A stretch of DNA of 64,000 bases, taken from Actinoplanes sp. N902-109. GTDB taxonomy: Bacteria > Actinomycetota > Actinomycetes > Mycobacteriales > Micromonosporaceae. Under the pieces are notes generated by a model, which was given only the letters and a program-made list of their open reading frames with translations, did no database searches and was not told where the DNA came from. The translations under genes were made by a program, and so were the position numbers. Position 1 is the first letter of the stretch. Each line of letters begins with the position of its first letter. Shown in pieces: positions 1 to 7,717 of this stretch. The stretch lies in NCBI RefSeq assembly GCF_000389965.1, contig NC_021191.1, positions 2,171,501 to 2,235,500 on the forward strand. Reading direction: 5' to 3'.

Positions 1-377
1 GAGGCCCGGTTGATCTCGTCGCCGACCACCAGGTTGGCGAACACGGCGCCCGGCTTGAACTCGAAGTCGCGCGTCTCCTGGTTGTAGACGCTGACCCCGG
101 TGACGTCGCTGGGCAGCAGGTCGGGCGTGAACTGGATGCGGCGCACCGAGCAGTCGATCGAGCGGGCGAGCGCCTTGGCCAGCTTGGTCTTGCCGACGCC
201 CGGCACGTCCTCGATCAGCAGGTGGCCCTCGGCGAGCAGAACGGCCAGCGCAAGGCGTACCGTCGCGCTCTTGCCCTCGATGACCTGCTCGATGTTGCCG
301 ATGATCGCGTCGGTAGCGGCGCGGAACTCATCGTTCGACATCGCTCCGCCGGGCGCATCCCAGGTGGGGGTTGTCAC
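1..377 (-). CDS. MoxR-family AAA+ ATPase (5' part; gene runs off the window)
   Basis: This is the N-terminal ~125 residues of a MoxR-type AAA+ ATPase, a cytoplasmic chaperone-like ATPase usually encoded beside DUF58 and von Willebrand-factor-domain proteins. Those neighbours would lie beyond the left edge. The Walker A loop is visible (EDVPGVGKTKLAKALA), preceded by the typical region IIGNIEQVIEGK and followed by RIQFTPDLLPSDVTG and the start of Walker B (GDEINRA). The GTG at 377 has AGGAGG only three bases upstream. An in-frame ATG at 341, preceded by GGAG, is the alternative start. The gene is divergent from leuS. The family call is secure, but the client and partner proteins cannot be seen. 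Confidence 0.9.
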   Translation of the reverse strand, partial: MTTPTWDAPGGAMSNDEFRAATDAIIGNIEQVIEGKSATVRLALAVLLAEGHLLIEDVPGVGKTKLAKALARSIDCSVRRIQFTPDLLPSDVTGVSVYNQETRDFEFKPGAVFANLVVGDEINRA

Positions 378-595
378 GGGCCTCCTCCATGTCGTTCAAG
401 CACCTTCCTACGCGACCACGCCGAAAGGAAAGCGAAGGTTAGCGGGCGGCCGTTCCCACAGGTTAGCCCGATCACAGCAAGTCGCCGAGTCCCGCGTTAA
501 TCATGCTTACGACACGGGGTCAACCGACTCTGCGTATCGGTCCGGTCACGAAGTGGTCGAAAGGATACCGCTCGCCGCGCCCGGGACCGTACGGG

Positions 596-601
596 TATCA
601 T
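596..601 (+). promoter_or_regulatory. -10 box for a leaderless leuS leader transcript
   Basis: TATCAT lies six bases before the ATG of the leader peptide, so transcription would start at or next to that ATG. No good -35 hexamer is visible, which is common in actinobacterial promoters. The 378-595 stretch upstream, between the divergent moxR and leuS, shows no other feature. Confidence 0.45.
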
Positions 602-607
602 CGGCGC

Positions 608-637
608 ATGGTCTGTGGCTTCCTGCTTCTTAGCTAG
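608..637 (+). CDS. leuS leader peptide (attenuator), MVCGFLLLS
   Basis: A nine-codon reading frame, ATG to TAG, encodes three consecutive leucines (CTG CTT CTT, bases 623-631) directly upstream of an intrinsic terminator and the leucyl-tRNA synthetase gene. CTT is a rare leucine codon in DNA this GC-rich, which would make translation sensitive to charged leucyl-tRNA. Behind it sit a hairpin (GGTTC/GAACC, 644-658) and then the terminator at 667-691. This is the classical layout of transcription attenuation by ribosome stalling. The frame, the leucine run and the hairpins are seen directly. The regulatory role is inferred. Confidence 0.75.
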   Translation: MVCGFLLLS

Positions 638-666
638 CCGCGCGGTTCGGACCGAACCGGCGTGGC

Positions 667-691
667 GCCCCCTCGTGCAGGGGGCTTTTTT
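667..691 (+). terminator. rho-independent terminator of the leuS attenuator
   Basis: GCCCCC (667-672) pairs with GGGGGC (680-685) over a seven-base loop, followed by six T residues. It lies 30 bases after the leader-peptide stop and 30 bases before leuS, with no other gene to terminate, so it fits a conditional (attenuator) terminator. The competing antiterminator pairing was not resolved. Confidence 0.8.
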
Positions 692-720
692 GTGCCCAGA
701 CCCCTTCAGCCGATGACGAG

Positions 721-3549
721 ATGGTGACGATGAGCGAGTCCGAGACCGCGGCGGACGTCCCGGCGTTCCGCTACACGGCGGCGATGGCCAACGAGATCGA
801 GCCGCGCTGGCAGGAATTCTGGTCGCAGCACGGCACGTTCCACGCGCCGAACCCGGTCGGCGAGCTGGCCGACCCGGAGCACCCGCGGGCCGGTGCGCCC
901 AAGCTGCACGTGCAGGACATGTTCCCCTACCCCTCCGGCGAGGGGCTGCACGTCGGACACCCGCTGGGCTACATCGGCACCGACTGCTACACCCGTTACA
1001 AGCGGATGACCGGCTTCAACGTGCTGCACCCGATGGGCTTCGACTCCTTCGGCCTGCCCGCCGAGCAGTACGCGGTGCAGACCGGCACCCACCCGGCCAC
1101 CACCACGGCCAAGAACGTCGAGCGCTACCGCCTGCAGCTGCGCAAGCTGGGTCTGGCGTACGACGAACGGCGCACCGTCGCCACCACCGACCCGGCGTAC
1201 TACCGCTGGACCCAGTGGATCTTCCTGCAGATCTTCAACTCCTGGTTCGACCGTACGGCGCGCAAGGCCCGCCCGATCGCCGAGCTGATCGCGGAGTTCG
1301 AGGCGGGCACCCGGGCCGTACCGGGCGGCCGGGCGTGGGCCGATCTGTCGGCGGTCGAACGGCGTGAGGTCGTCAACGGCTACCGCCTGGCGTACATCAG
1401 CGAGGCCCCGGTCAACTGGTGCCCGGGGCTGGGCACGGTGCTGGCCAACGAGGAGGTCACGCCGGACGGGCGCAGCGAGCGGGGAAACTTCCCGGTGTTC
1501 CAGCGCTCGCTGCGGCAGTGGATGATGCGCATCACCGAGTACGGCGACCGGCTGGTCGAGGATCTGGACGTGCTGGACTGGCCGGAGCCGGTCAAGCTGA
1601 TGCAGCGCAACTGGATCGGCCGCTCGCGGGGTGCGCACGTCGGCTTCCCGATGGACGGCGCCGACACCATCGAGGTGTTCACCACCCGCCCCGACACGCT
1701 GTTCGGCGCGACGTACATGGTGCTGGCGCCCGAGCACGGCCTGGTCGACTCGATCGTCCCGGCGGCCTGGCCCGAGGGCACCAAGGACGCCTGGACCGGC
1801 GGGCATGCCACGCCCGAGGCGGCCGTTGCGGCGTACCGGGCCCAGGCTGCGGCCAAGACCGACGAGGAGCGCACGGCGGACGCCAAGGTCAAGACCGGCG
1901 TCTTCACGGGTGCCTACGCCACCAACCCGGTCAACGGCGCCCGCGTGCCGGTGTTCATCGCCGACTACGTGCTGGCCGGCTACGGCACCGGCGCGATCAT
2001 GGCGGTGCCCGGCCACGACGAGCGTGACTGGGACTTCGCCCAGACCTTCGACCTGCCCGTCGTCCGTACGGTCCAGGCGCCCGACGACCACGAGGGCGTC
2101 TGGACCGGCGAGGGCGTGGCGATCAACAGTGAGTTCCTGAACGGGCTGGAGGTCACCGAGGCCAAGGCCGCGATGATCGCCTGGCTGGAGGAGCAGGGCC
2201 ACGGCAAGGGCGCCACGACGTACCGGCTGCGTGACTGGCTGTTCAGCCGGCAGCGTTACTGGGGCGAGCCGTTCCCGATCGTCTACGACGAGACCGGCCT
2301 GCCGGTCGCGCTGCCCGAGTCGATGCTGCCGGTCGAGCTGCCCGAGGTGGACGACTTCTCGCCGCGCACCTTCGACCCGGACGACGCCGACAGCGAGCCC
2401 GAGACGCCGCTGTCGCGCAAGAAGGACTGGGTGCAGGTCGAGCTGGACCTGGGCGACGGGCCCAAGACCTACACCCGCGAGACCAACACCATGCCGCAGT
2501 GGGCCGGTTCCTGCTGGTACGAACTGCGCTACCTGGACCCGCACAACGACAAGACCCTGGTCGACCCGCAGAACGAGGCCTACTGGATGGGCCCCCGCGG
2601 CGAGGGTGACACCGGTGGCGTCGACCTGTACGTCGGCGGCGTCGAGCACGCGGTGCTGCACCTGCTGTACGCCCGCTTCTGGCACAAGGTGCTGTTCGAC
2701 CTGGGCCACGTGTCGTCGTTCGAGCCGTTCCGCAAGCTGTACAACCAGGGCTACATCCAGGCCTACGCCTACAAGGACGCCCGCGGCTTCCCGGTGCAGG
2801 CCGGCGACGTGGTCGAGCGCGACGGCAAGTACTACCTGGGCGACCAGGAGGTCGTGCGCGAGTACGGCAAGATGGGCAAGTCGCTGAAGAACGTCGTCAC
2901 GCCGGACGAGATGGCGCAGGACTACGGCGCCGACACGTTCCGCGTCTACGAGATGGCGATGGGCCCGCTGGACGCGTCCCGCCCGTGGGAGACCCGCGCG
3001 GTGGTCGGCTCGCAGCGCTTCCTGCAGCGGGTGTGGCGGCTGGTCGTCGACGAGGAGTCCGGGGCGGTCCGGGTCACCGACGACCCGGTCGACCCGAAGA
3101 CCAAGCGGGTGCTGCACCGGATCATCGACGGCGTCCGCGGTGACATGGAGGAACTGCGCTTCAACACCGCCATCGCCAAGCTGATCGAGCTGACCAACGC
3201 GCTGACCCCGCTGCCCACGGCGTCGCGCGAGGCGATCGAGCCGCTGGTGCTGATGCTGTCGCCGTTCGCGCCGCACCTGGCCGAGGAGCTGTGGGGCAAG
3301 CTGGGCCACGACGGCACGCTGGCCTACACCGGCTTCCCGGTGGCCGACCCGGCCCAGCTGGTGGCCGAGTCGATCACCTATCCGGTGCAGCTCAACGGCA
3401 AGGTACGCGGCCGGGTCGAGGTGGCGCCCGAGGCCGGTGAGGACGAGGTACGCACGGCGGCGCTGGCCGCGGTCGCCGAGGCCCTGGCCGGTCGCGAGCC
3501 GCGCAAGGTGATCGTGGTCAAGGGCCGCCTGGTCAGCGTCGTCATCTGA
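721..3549 (+). CDS. leuS: Leucyl-tRNA synthetase
   Basis: Class I aminoacyl-tRNA synthetase that charges tRNA-Leu in the cytoplasm. The 942 residues match the longer actinobacterial LeuRS form. The HIGH signature is HVGH at residues 77-80, following FPYPSGEGL. The KMSKS loop is KMGKS at 717-721. The CP1 editing domain lies between them (TTRPDTLFGATY, then VPGHDERDWDFA), and an anticodon-binding domain follows (RFLQRVWRL onwards). Start choice is open: ATG 721, GTG 724 or ATG 730 (MSESETAAD), none with a strong Shine-Dalgarno. Expression is probably controlled by the leucine leader at 608-691. The gene ends just before a strong terminator at 3573. Confidence 0.97.
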   Translation: MVTMSESETAADVPAFRYTAAMANEIEPRWQEFWSQHGTFHAPNPVGELADPEHPRAGAPKLHVQDMFPYPSGEGLHVGHPLGYIGTDCYTRYKRMTGFNVLHPMGFDSFGLPAEQYAVQTGTHPATTTAKNVERYRLQLRKLGLAYDERRTVATTDPAYYRWTQWIFLQIFNSWFDRTARKARPIAELIAEFEAGTRAVPGGRAWADLSAVERREVVNGYRLAYISEAPVNWCPGLGTVLANEEVTPDGRSERGNFPVFQRSLRQWMMRITEYGDRLVEDLDVLDWPEPVKLMQRNWIGRSRGAHVGFPMDGADTIEVFTTRPDTLFGATYMVLAPEHGLVDSIVPAAWPEGTKDAWTGGHATPEAAVAAYRAQAAAKTDEERTADAKVKTGVFTGAYATNPVNGARVPVFIADYVLAGYGTGAIMAVPGHDERDWDFAQTFDLPVVRTVQAPDDHEGVWTGEGVAINSEFLNGLEVTEAKAAMIAWLEEQGHGKGATTYRLRDWLFSRQRYWGEPFPIVYDETGLPVALPESMLPVELPEVDDFSPRTFDPDDADSEPETPLSRKKDWVQVELDLGDGPKTYTRETNTMPQWAGSCWYELRYLDPHNDKTLVDPQNEAYWMGPRGEGDTGGVDLYVGGVEHAVLHLLYARFWHKVLFDLGHVSSFEPFRKLYNQGYIQAYAYKDARGFPVQAGDVVERDGKYYLGDQEVVREYGKMGKSLKNVVTPDEMAQDYGADTFRVYEMAMGPLDASRPWETRAVVGSQRFLQRVWRLVVDEESGAVRVTDDPVDPKTKRVLHRIIDGVRGDMEELRFNTAIAKLIELTNALTPLPTASREAIEPLVLMLSPFAPHLAEELWGKLGHDGTLAYTGFPVADPAQLVAESITYPVQLNGKVRGRVEVAPEAGEDEVRTAALAAVAEALAGREPRKVIVVKGRLVSVVI

Positions 3550-3572
3550 GGCCGGCCTCCCAGCCTGTGGAA

Positions 3573-3598
3573 GGGGCCCGCTGCGGCGGGCCCCTTTT
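3573..3598 (+). terminator. rho-independent terminator after leuS
   Basis: GGGGCCCG (3573-3580) and CGGGCCCC (3587-3594) form an 8-bp perfect stem over a six-base loop, followed by TTTT. It lies 24 bases after the leuS stop. Confidence 0.85.
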
Positions 3599-3601
3599 CG
3601 G

Positions 3602-3607
3602 CACAAT
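3602..3607 (+). promoter_or_regulatory. -10 box for leaderless aroA
   Basis: CACAAT is followed by six bases and then the aroA GTG, with no Shine-Dalgarno. The spacing fits a leaderless transcript. The same CACAAT stands five bases before the start of the DUF167 gene at 32717. Confidence 0.4.
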
Positions 3608-3613
3608 GTCCGG

Positions 3614-4876
3614 GTGCCTGACGTGCTGCCCGTGACCCCGCTGACCGCCCCGCTCGACGCGACCGTCCGGCCGCCGGGTTCCAAGAGCATCACCAACCGG
3701 GCGCTGATCTGCGCCGCGCTCGCCCCGGGCCGGTCCACGCTGACCGGCGCGCTCTTCGCCGACGACACCGAGGCCATGATGGGGGCGGTGGCGGCGCTCG
3801 GGGCGTCGATCTCCCGGGACCCCGTTTCCCGTACGGTCGAAGTGGCCGGCCTCGCGGCACCGGGCGCGACCAGCACCGGGCGGGTGGACGCGCGCCAGTC
3901 CGGCACCACCTCGCGGTTCGTCCTGCCCGCCGCGGCATTGCTGGCCGGGCGCACGGTCATCGACGGCACCCCGCAGCTGCGGGCCCGCCCGTTCGCGCCG
4001 CTGCTCGACGCGCTGCGCCAGGTCGGGGCGACGGTCGAGGAGCTGGACCGGCCGGGCTACCTGCCGGCGGCCGTGCAGGGCCCGGTGCGCGGGGGAGCGG
4101 TGCAGGTCAGCGGGCACATCTCCAGCCAGTTCCTGTCCGGGCTGCTGATGGCCGGGCCGTTGATGCGCGACGGGCTGGCGGTGTCGCTGACCTCGCCGCT
4201 GGTGTCGGTGCCCTACGTCGAGATGACCAAGGCGGTGATGGCGGCGTTCGGGGTGCCGGTGTCCGGGCTGACCGTGGCACCCGGTTCCTACCGGCCGGTC
4301 GACTACGCCATCGAGCCGGATGCGAGCGCTGCGTCCTACTTCCTGGGGGCGGCCGCGGTGGCCGGTGGCCGGGTCACCGTTTCCGGCCTCGGCACGGGCA
4401 GCCTGCAGGGTGATGTCGGGTTCGCGGACGTGCTGGAGCGGATGGGCGCGGCGGTGACCCGTACGGAAAACTCGGTCTCGGTTGCTGCCTCGGGTCGGCT
4501 GCGCGGGGTGGACGTCGACATGGCTGACATCTCGGACACGGCGCAGACGCTGGCCGCGGTGGCGGTGTTCGCCGACTCGCCCACCCGGGTGCGCGGCATC
4601 GGGTTCATCCGGGGCAAGGAGACCGACCGGCTCGCGGCCATCGTCACCGAGCTGCGCCGGGCCGGCATCGACGCCACCGAGGACGACGACGGCTTCACGG
4701 TCAACCCCGGCCCGCCACGCCCGACCCGCTTCGCCACCTACGAGGATCACCGCATGGCGATGAGCCTGTCCCTGCTCGGCCTGCGCGTCCCCGGCATCGA
4801 GATCGAGGATCCGGGTTGCGTCGCGAAGACCTACCCCGGTTATTTCCAGGACCTGGCTGCCCTCGCGTCCGCTTGA
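3614..4876 (+). CDS. aroA: 3-phosphoshikimate 1-carboxyvinyltransferase (EPSP synthase)
   Basis: Sixth step of the shikimate pathway: transfers enolpyruvyl from PEP to shikimate-3-phosphate. The 420-residue length is normal for the family. Visible signatures are PPGSKSITNRAL near the N-terminus (substrate-binding Lys/Ser), QSGTTSRF, RGKETDRLAAI (conserved Lys-Glu-Asp-Arg) and DHRMAMSL near the C-terminus, ending in the family's KTYPGYF. The GTG start follows from reading frame and family N-terminus. No Shine-Dalgarno precedes it, but a -10 box sits at leaderless distance. The gene stands alone between the leuS terminator and a convergent TetR gene. Confidence 0.97.
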   Translation: MPDVLPVTPLTAPLDATVRPPGSKSITNRALICAALAPGRSTLTGALFADDTEAMMGAVAALGASISRDPVSRTVEVAGLAAPGATSTGRVDARQSGTTSRFVLPAAALLAGRTVIDGTPQLRARPFAPLLDALRQVGATVEELDRPGYLPAAVQGPVRGGAVQVSGHISSQFLSGLLMAGPLMRDGLAVSLTSPLVSVPYVEMTKAVMAAFGVPVSGLTVAPGSYRPVDYAIEPDASAASYFLGAAAVAGGRVTVSGLGTGSLQGDVGFADVLERMGAAVTRTENSVSVAASGRLRGVDVDMADISDTAQTLAAVAVFADSPTRVRGIGFIRGKETDRLAAIVTELRRAGIDATEDDDGFTVNPGPPRPTRFATYEDHRMAMSLSLLGLRVPGIEIEDPGCVAKTYPGYFQDLAALASA

Positions 4877-4895
4877 CCCAGCACGGCTGCCGCGG

Positions 4896-5492
4896 TCAGG
4901 CGCGGAACAGCCGGTCGAGCTGGGCATCCACGAGGGCCAGCGCCTCCTCCGGGCGGTAGAGGCCGACGAGGATCGGCCCGACCAGGCCCTGGGTGAGGAA
5001 GTAGAGCTCCGGCGCCGCCTGCTCGGGATCGACCCCGGCGCGCAGTTCACCCGCCGCGGCCGCCTCGCGGAAGGTGGCGACCGACACCGCGAGCAGGCGT
5101 CCGTATCCGGTGCGGAGCTGCTCGGCGTACGCGGGCGTGACCGTCGCTGCCGAGAAGAACGCCACGTTGACGCACGCCTCCTCGCGGCCGGCCGGGTCGA
5201 CCGGGAGCATCACCGCGGTGGCGGCCCGGATCAGGTCGCGACGGCTGGGCTCGTGCAGCGCGGCCAGGGTGGCCTGCAGCCGGGCCAGCACGCGGGCGCG
5301 CATGTGGGACAGCGCGAACATCAGCATCTGCTGCTTGGTGGGGAAGTAGTGCTGGACGGTGCCCATCGACACACCGGCCTGTTCGGCGACGTCCCGCAGG
5401 CTCACCGCCTCGAACCCCCGGGTGCCGATGACCGCGAAGACCGCCTCGGCCAGCAGCCGGCGGCGCTCCTCATGATCGACCTGCTTCGGCAC
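4896..5492 (-). CDS. TetR/AcrR-family transcriptional regulator
   Basis: A 198-residue repressor of the TetR type. The N-terminal helix-turn-helix is clear (VSLRDVAEQAGVSMGTVQHY, roughly residues 26-45), followed by FPTKQQML. The all-helical C-terminal half would bind a small-molecule ligand, not identifiable here. The ATG is 24 bases from a near-perfect 30-bp inverted repeat shared with the divergent alpha/beta-hydrolase gene. The simplest reading is that the protein represses both itself and the hydrolase. Its stop faces the aroA stop 19 bases away. Confidence 0.92.
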   Translation of the reverse strand: MPKQVDHEERRRLLAEAVFAVIGTRGFEAVSLRDVAEQAGVSMGTVQHYFPTKQQMLMFALSHMRARVLARLQATLAALHEPSRRDLIRAATAVMLPVDPAGREEACVNVAFFSAATVTPAYAEQLRTGYGRLLAVSVATFREAAAAGELRAGVDPEQAAPELYFLTQGLVGPILVGLYRPEEALALVDAQLDRLFRA

Positions 5493-5516
5493 GCACCGAA
5501 CTTAGCTTATGCCACC

Positions 5517-5546
5517 TTTTTTATCATGCGACTGCATGGTAAAAAA
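5517..5546. promoter_or_regulatory. 30-bp inverted repeat: probable TetR operator
   Basis: Left arm TTTTTTATCATGC (5517-5529) and right arm GCATGGTAAAAAA (5534-5546) are reverse complements except for one base, with a four-base centre. It lies in the 69-bp gap between the divergent tetR and hydrolase genes. The AT-rich ends stand out against the GC-rich surroundings and probably overlap the promoters. Confidence 0.8.
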
Positions 5547-5561
5547 GACCGGGAGGCAGAC

Positions 5562-6422
5562 ATGGGTATCGAGTACGCGACGAACGGTGACGTCAGCATC
5601 GCCTACGAGACCTTCGGCACGGGCGGAGTGCCGCTGCTGCTGGTCCTCGGCCTGGACTACCAGATGGTCTGGTGGCCCGACGAGTTCTGCGAACGGCTGG
5701 TGCGAGCGGGCTACCACGTGGCCCGCTACGACAACCGCGACACCGGCCTGTCCACGCACTTTCCCCAACCGGCCGACGGCAGCCCGTGGCGAGCGCTGCT
5801 GGGCCGCACCCGCCCGCTCTACACCCTGACCGACATGATCAACGACGGGCTCGCGGTAATGGCCGCCCTCGGCTGGGCCGACGCGCACGTCCTGGGCGGT
5901 ACGTCGGCAATCGCCCAAGGCCTGGCAGTGACACACCCGACGCGGGTCCGCAGCCTCACCCTGTGCATGAGCAGCCCGGCCACCGCGGGTGTGCTGCGGA
6001 CGCTGCGCTATCTCAAGTTCGGCATCTTCCGCGAGTTCCGCAAGCTGCCGAAGGCGACCACACCGGAGCAGGAGATCGACAATTTGGTCGCCATCCATCG
6101 GGCACAGGCCGCCCCCGGAAGCCCGTTCCCCGAGGAGTGGGCACGCAAAGTAGCGACGCTCAGCCACAGCCGCGCACCCCGCGACCCGCGCACCACCCAG
6201 CGCCACATCGCCGCCGGCCGGGCCGTCAAGCTGCCACCGCTCTCCGGCATCACCGCACCCACCCTGGTCGTCTCGGGCGCCGAGGACCCCATGCTCAAGC
6301 CGAGCGCGGGCCGTGACCTGGCCGCCCAGATCCCCGGCGCCACCTTCGTGGAATACCCCGGCGTGGGTCACGACTGGCCCGAACAGATCTGGGACGACGT
6401 GATCGCCCGGATGCCCCGCTGA
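5562..6422 (+). CDS. Alpha/beta-hydrolase fold protein with an altered nucleophile elbow
   Basis: A 286-residue alpha/beta hydrolase resembling the group with N-termini like MGIEYATNGDVSIAYETFG. The ATG has GGGAGG five bases upstream. The oxyanion region (LGLDYQMVWW), the acidic residue (SGAEDPMLKP) and the catalytic His (YPGVGHDWP) are present. The expected nucleophile elbow (usually G-x-S-M-G-G-M-I-A-Q here) reads GGTSAIAQ: about two residues are missing and the second Gly of GxSxG is replaced by Ile. The fold is well supported, but hydrolytic activity is uncertain. It is probably controlled by the adjacent TetR through the shared operator. The substrate is unknown. Confidence 0.85.
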   Translation: MGIEYATNGDVSIAYETFGTGGVPLLLVLGLDYQMVWWPDEFCERLVRAGYHVARYDNRDTGLSTHFPQPADGSPWRALLGRTRPLYTLTDMINDGLAVMAALGWADAHVLGGTSAIAQGLAVTHPTRVRSLTLCMSSPATAGVLRTLRYLKFGIFREFRKLPKATTPEQEIDNLVAIHRAQAAPGSPFPEEWARKVATLSHSRAPRDPRTTQRHIAAGRAVKLPPLSGITAPTLVVSGAEDPMLKPSAGRDLAAQIPGATFVEYPGVGHDWPEQIWDDVIARMPR

Positions 6423-6490
6423 CCCCGCCGCCGCCCATGCGATCGCGCCCGCCGCCCGTGCGACGACGCGGGAGCCGCGCCGGGCTTAAA

Positions 6491-6718
6491 GACGGCACCG
6501 GCCTGAAAGTGATGCGAACTGCCCGAGCATGAGTGGGCGTCGGTCTGGGGCGGCGCGGGGGTGTGAGACGGCACCGCCCTGAAAGTGATGCGAATCGCCC
6601 GAGCATGAGTGGGCGTCAGTCTGGGGCGGCGCGGGGGTGTGAGACGGCACCGCCCTGAAAGTGATGCGAACCGCCCGAGCATGAGTGGGCGTCAGTCTGA
6701 GGTGGCGCGGGGGTGTGA
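6491..6718. repeat. three tandem copies of a 76-bp repeat
   Basis: Units start at 6491, 6567 and 6643 and differ by only a few bases. Each begins GACGGCACCG, contains CTGAAAGTGATGCGAA and GAGCATGAGTGGGCGTC, and ends CGGGGGTGTGA. No credible gene overlaps them: the open frames there are low-complexity readings of the repeat. Confidence 0.9.
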
Positions 6719-7130
6719 GACGGCGTTGGCCCGCAGCGACGCGCGGGGCGCTGGGGTCTGAGTGGGCGTCGATCCAGGCGGCGCGGGTGTGCCCGGGGGT
6801 GTGAAAAGGCGGTTGGTTTGAGGCGGCGTGGGGTGTGAGAGGGCGTTGGCCGCAGCGGCGCGGGGGTGTCGCGGTTATGAGTGTGCGCCGGGGCGGGTGT
6901 GTGCCGGGGTGTGAGAGGGCGGTTGGTTTGAGGCGGCGCGGGGCGCCGGAAATGAGTTGGGTGTTGGTCTGGGGCGGCGCAGGCCCTGCTCGGGGTGTGA
7001 GGCGGCACCGGCGCGGGGCGGCAGAGGGGTGCGCCGGGGTGAGGAAGCGCTGGCCCAAACGAGCGCGGACGGTGTGCGGCGACGCGGGGCGTACGCCGGG
7101 GTGAGACGGCGTAGGCCTGGGACGGTGCCG
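6719..7130. repeat. degenerate continuation of the 76-bp repeat array
   Basis: Fragments of the same unit recur in scrambled order: GGGTGTGAGA, GAGTGGGCGTC, GGCGGCGCGGGGGTGT and a second motif GGCGGTTGGTTTGAGGCGGCG (near 6810 and 6920). The stretch looks like a decayed minisatellite, more G-skewed on the plus strand than the flanks. I see no gene in it. Confidence 0.7.
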
Positions 7131-7617
7131 CGCGACGTACGACGGGACGGGGGCGTCCTGTGAAGTGCGGCGTTGCTAAGACCCCGTGAGGGTACGGACG
7201 TGCAACGGCGCGAACCCATTGGCGTGGCGGCCGGTCTCACCTGACGTCTCGTGCCGGGTGACCAGCCGGCTTCAGTCGACGGTGGGCAACAGGACCCGGT
7301 TGACCGGCCGTCCACCCGGCGGCGGCGGTCAGCGCGCTGACCTGGGTGAACGAACCGAAGCCGACGGCGGCGAACGCGGCGGGACGGCCGGGTCTCACCG
7401 AGCGCCAGTAGGCGGCGGTACGCCCGACGAGCAGGCCTCCGCCCGGTGGTGGGGTGCGGCGCGTCTCGCGCCTGCGGCGCGTCTCGCGCCTGCGGCGCGG
7501 CGGGTGTGTCTCATCTGCGGTGGCGCGGGCGTACCTCACCGGTGGTGAGGCGGGTATGTCTCACCTGCGTGGGGTGGGTGTTTCGCCTGCGATGGAGTGT
7601 TTGTCTGCTTGCGGCGC
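7131..7617. other. gene-free stretch; possible pseudogene trace
   Basis: No confident gene is visible. On the minus strand a frame at 7237-7539 has a hydrophobic, protein-like segment (AAFAAVGFGSFTQVSALTAA) that I do not recognise. It could be a decayed gene remnant or chance. Around 7470-7500 the 18-mer CGCGTCTCGCGCCTGCGG is repeated. It lies between the minisatellite and the 3' end of the TVP38-like gene. Confidence 0.4.
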
Positions 7618-7692
7618 GGTGGCCGTGCCTCAATCACGGTGCGGTGGCCGTGCCTCACCTGCGGTGCGGTGGCCGTGCCTCACCTGCGGTGC
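7618..7692. repeat. three tandem copies of a 25-bp repeat
   Basis: Units at 7618, 7643 and 7668 read GGTGGCCGTGCCTCA followed by a variable middle and CGGTGC. Copies two and three are identical and copy one differs in the middle. The array ends 25 bases before the stop codon of the minus-strand TVP38-like gene, so it lies in that gene's 3' flank. Confidence 0.85.
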
Positions 7693-7717
7693 GGCGGGTG
7701 AGGCGGCCCGTTCGATC

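Noticed and set aside
530..720. T-box riboswitch upstream of leuS
   Set aside because: The leader is only ~110 bases and lacks a recognisable T-box sequence. A leucine-rich peptide ORF explains it better.
706..3969. A 1087-codon open frame on the minus strand across leuS and aroA
   Set aside because: It is the antisense shadow of two unambiguous genes in GC-rich DNA, with low-complexity Arg/His/Val composition and no recognisable domain.
6491..6718. CRISPR array
   Set aside because: The 76-bp units are directly adjacent with no variable spacers and no cas genes are nearby.
6486..7058. A minus-strand frame with HTPAPPQTDAHSCSG repeats that could suggest a repeat protein
   Set aside because: The peptide repeat is only the translation of the 76-bp DNA repeat in one of several open frames. 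No ribosome-binding site or non-repetitive domain accompanies it.
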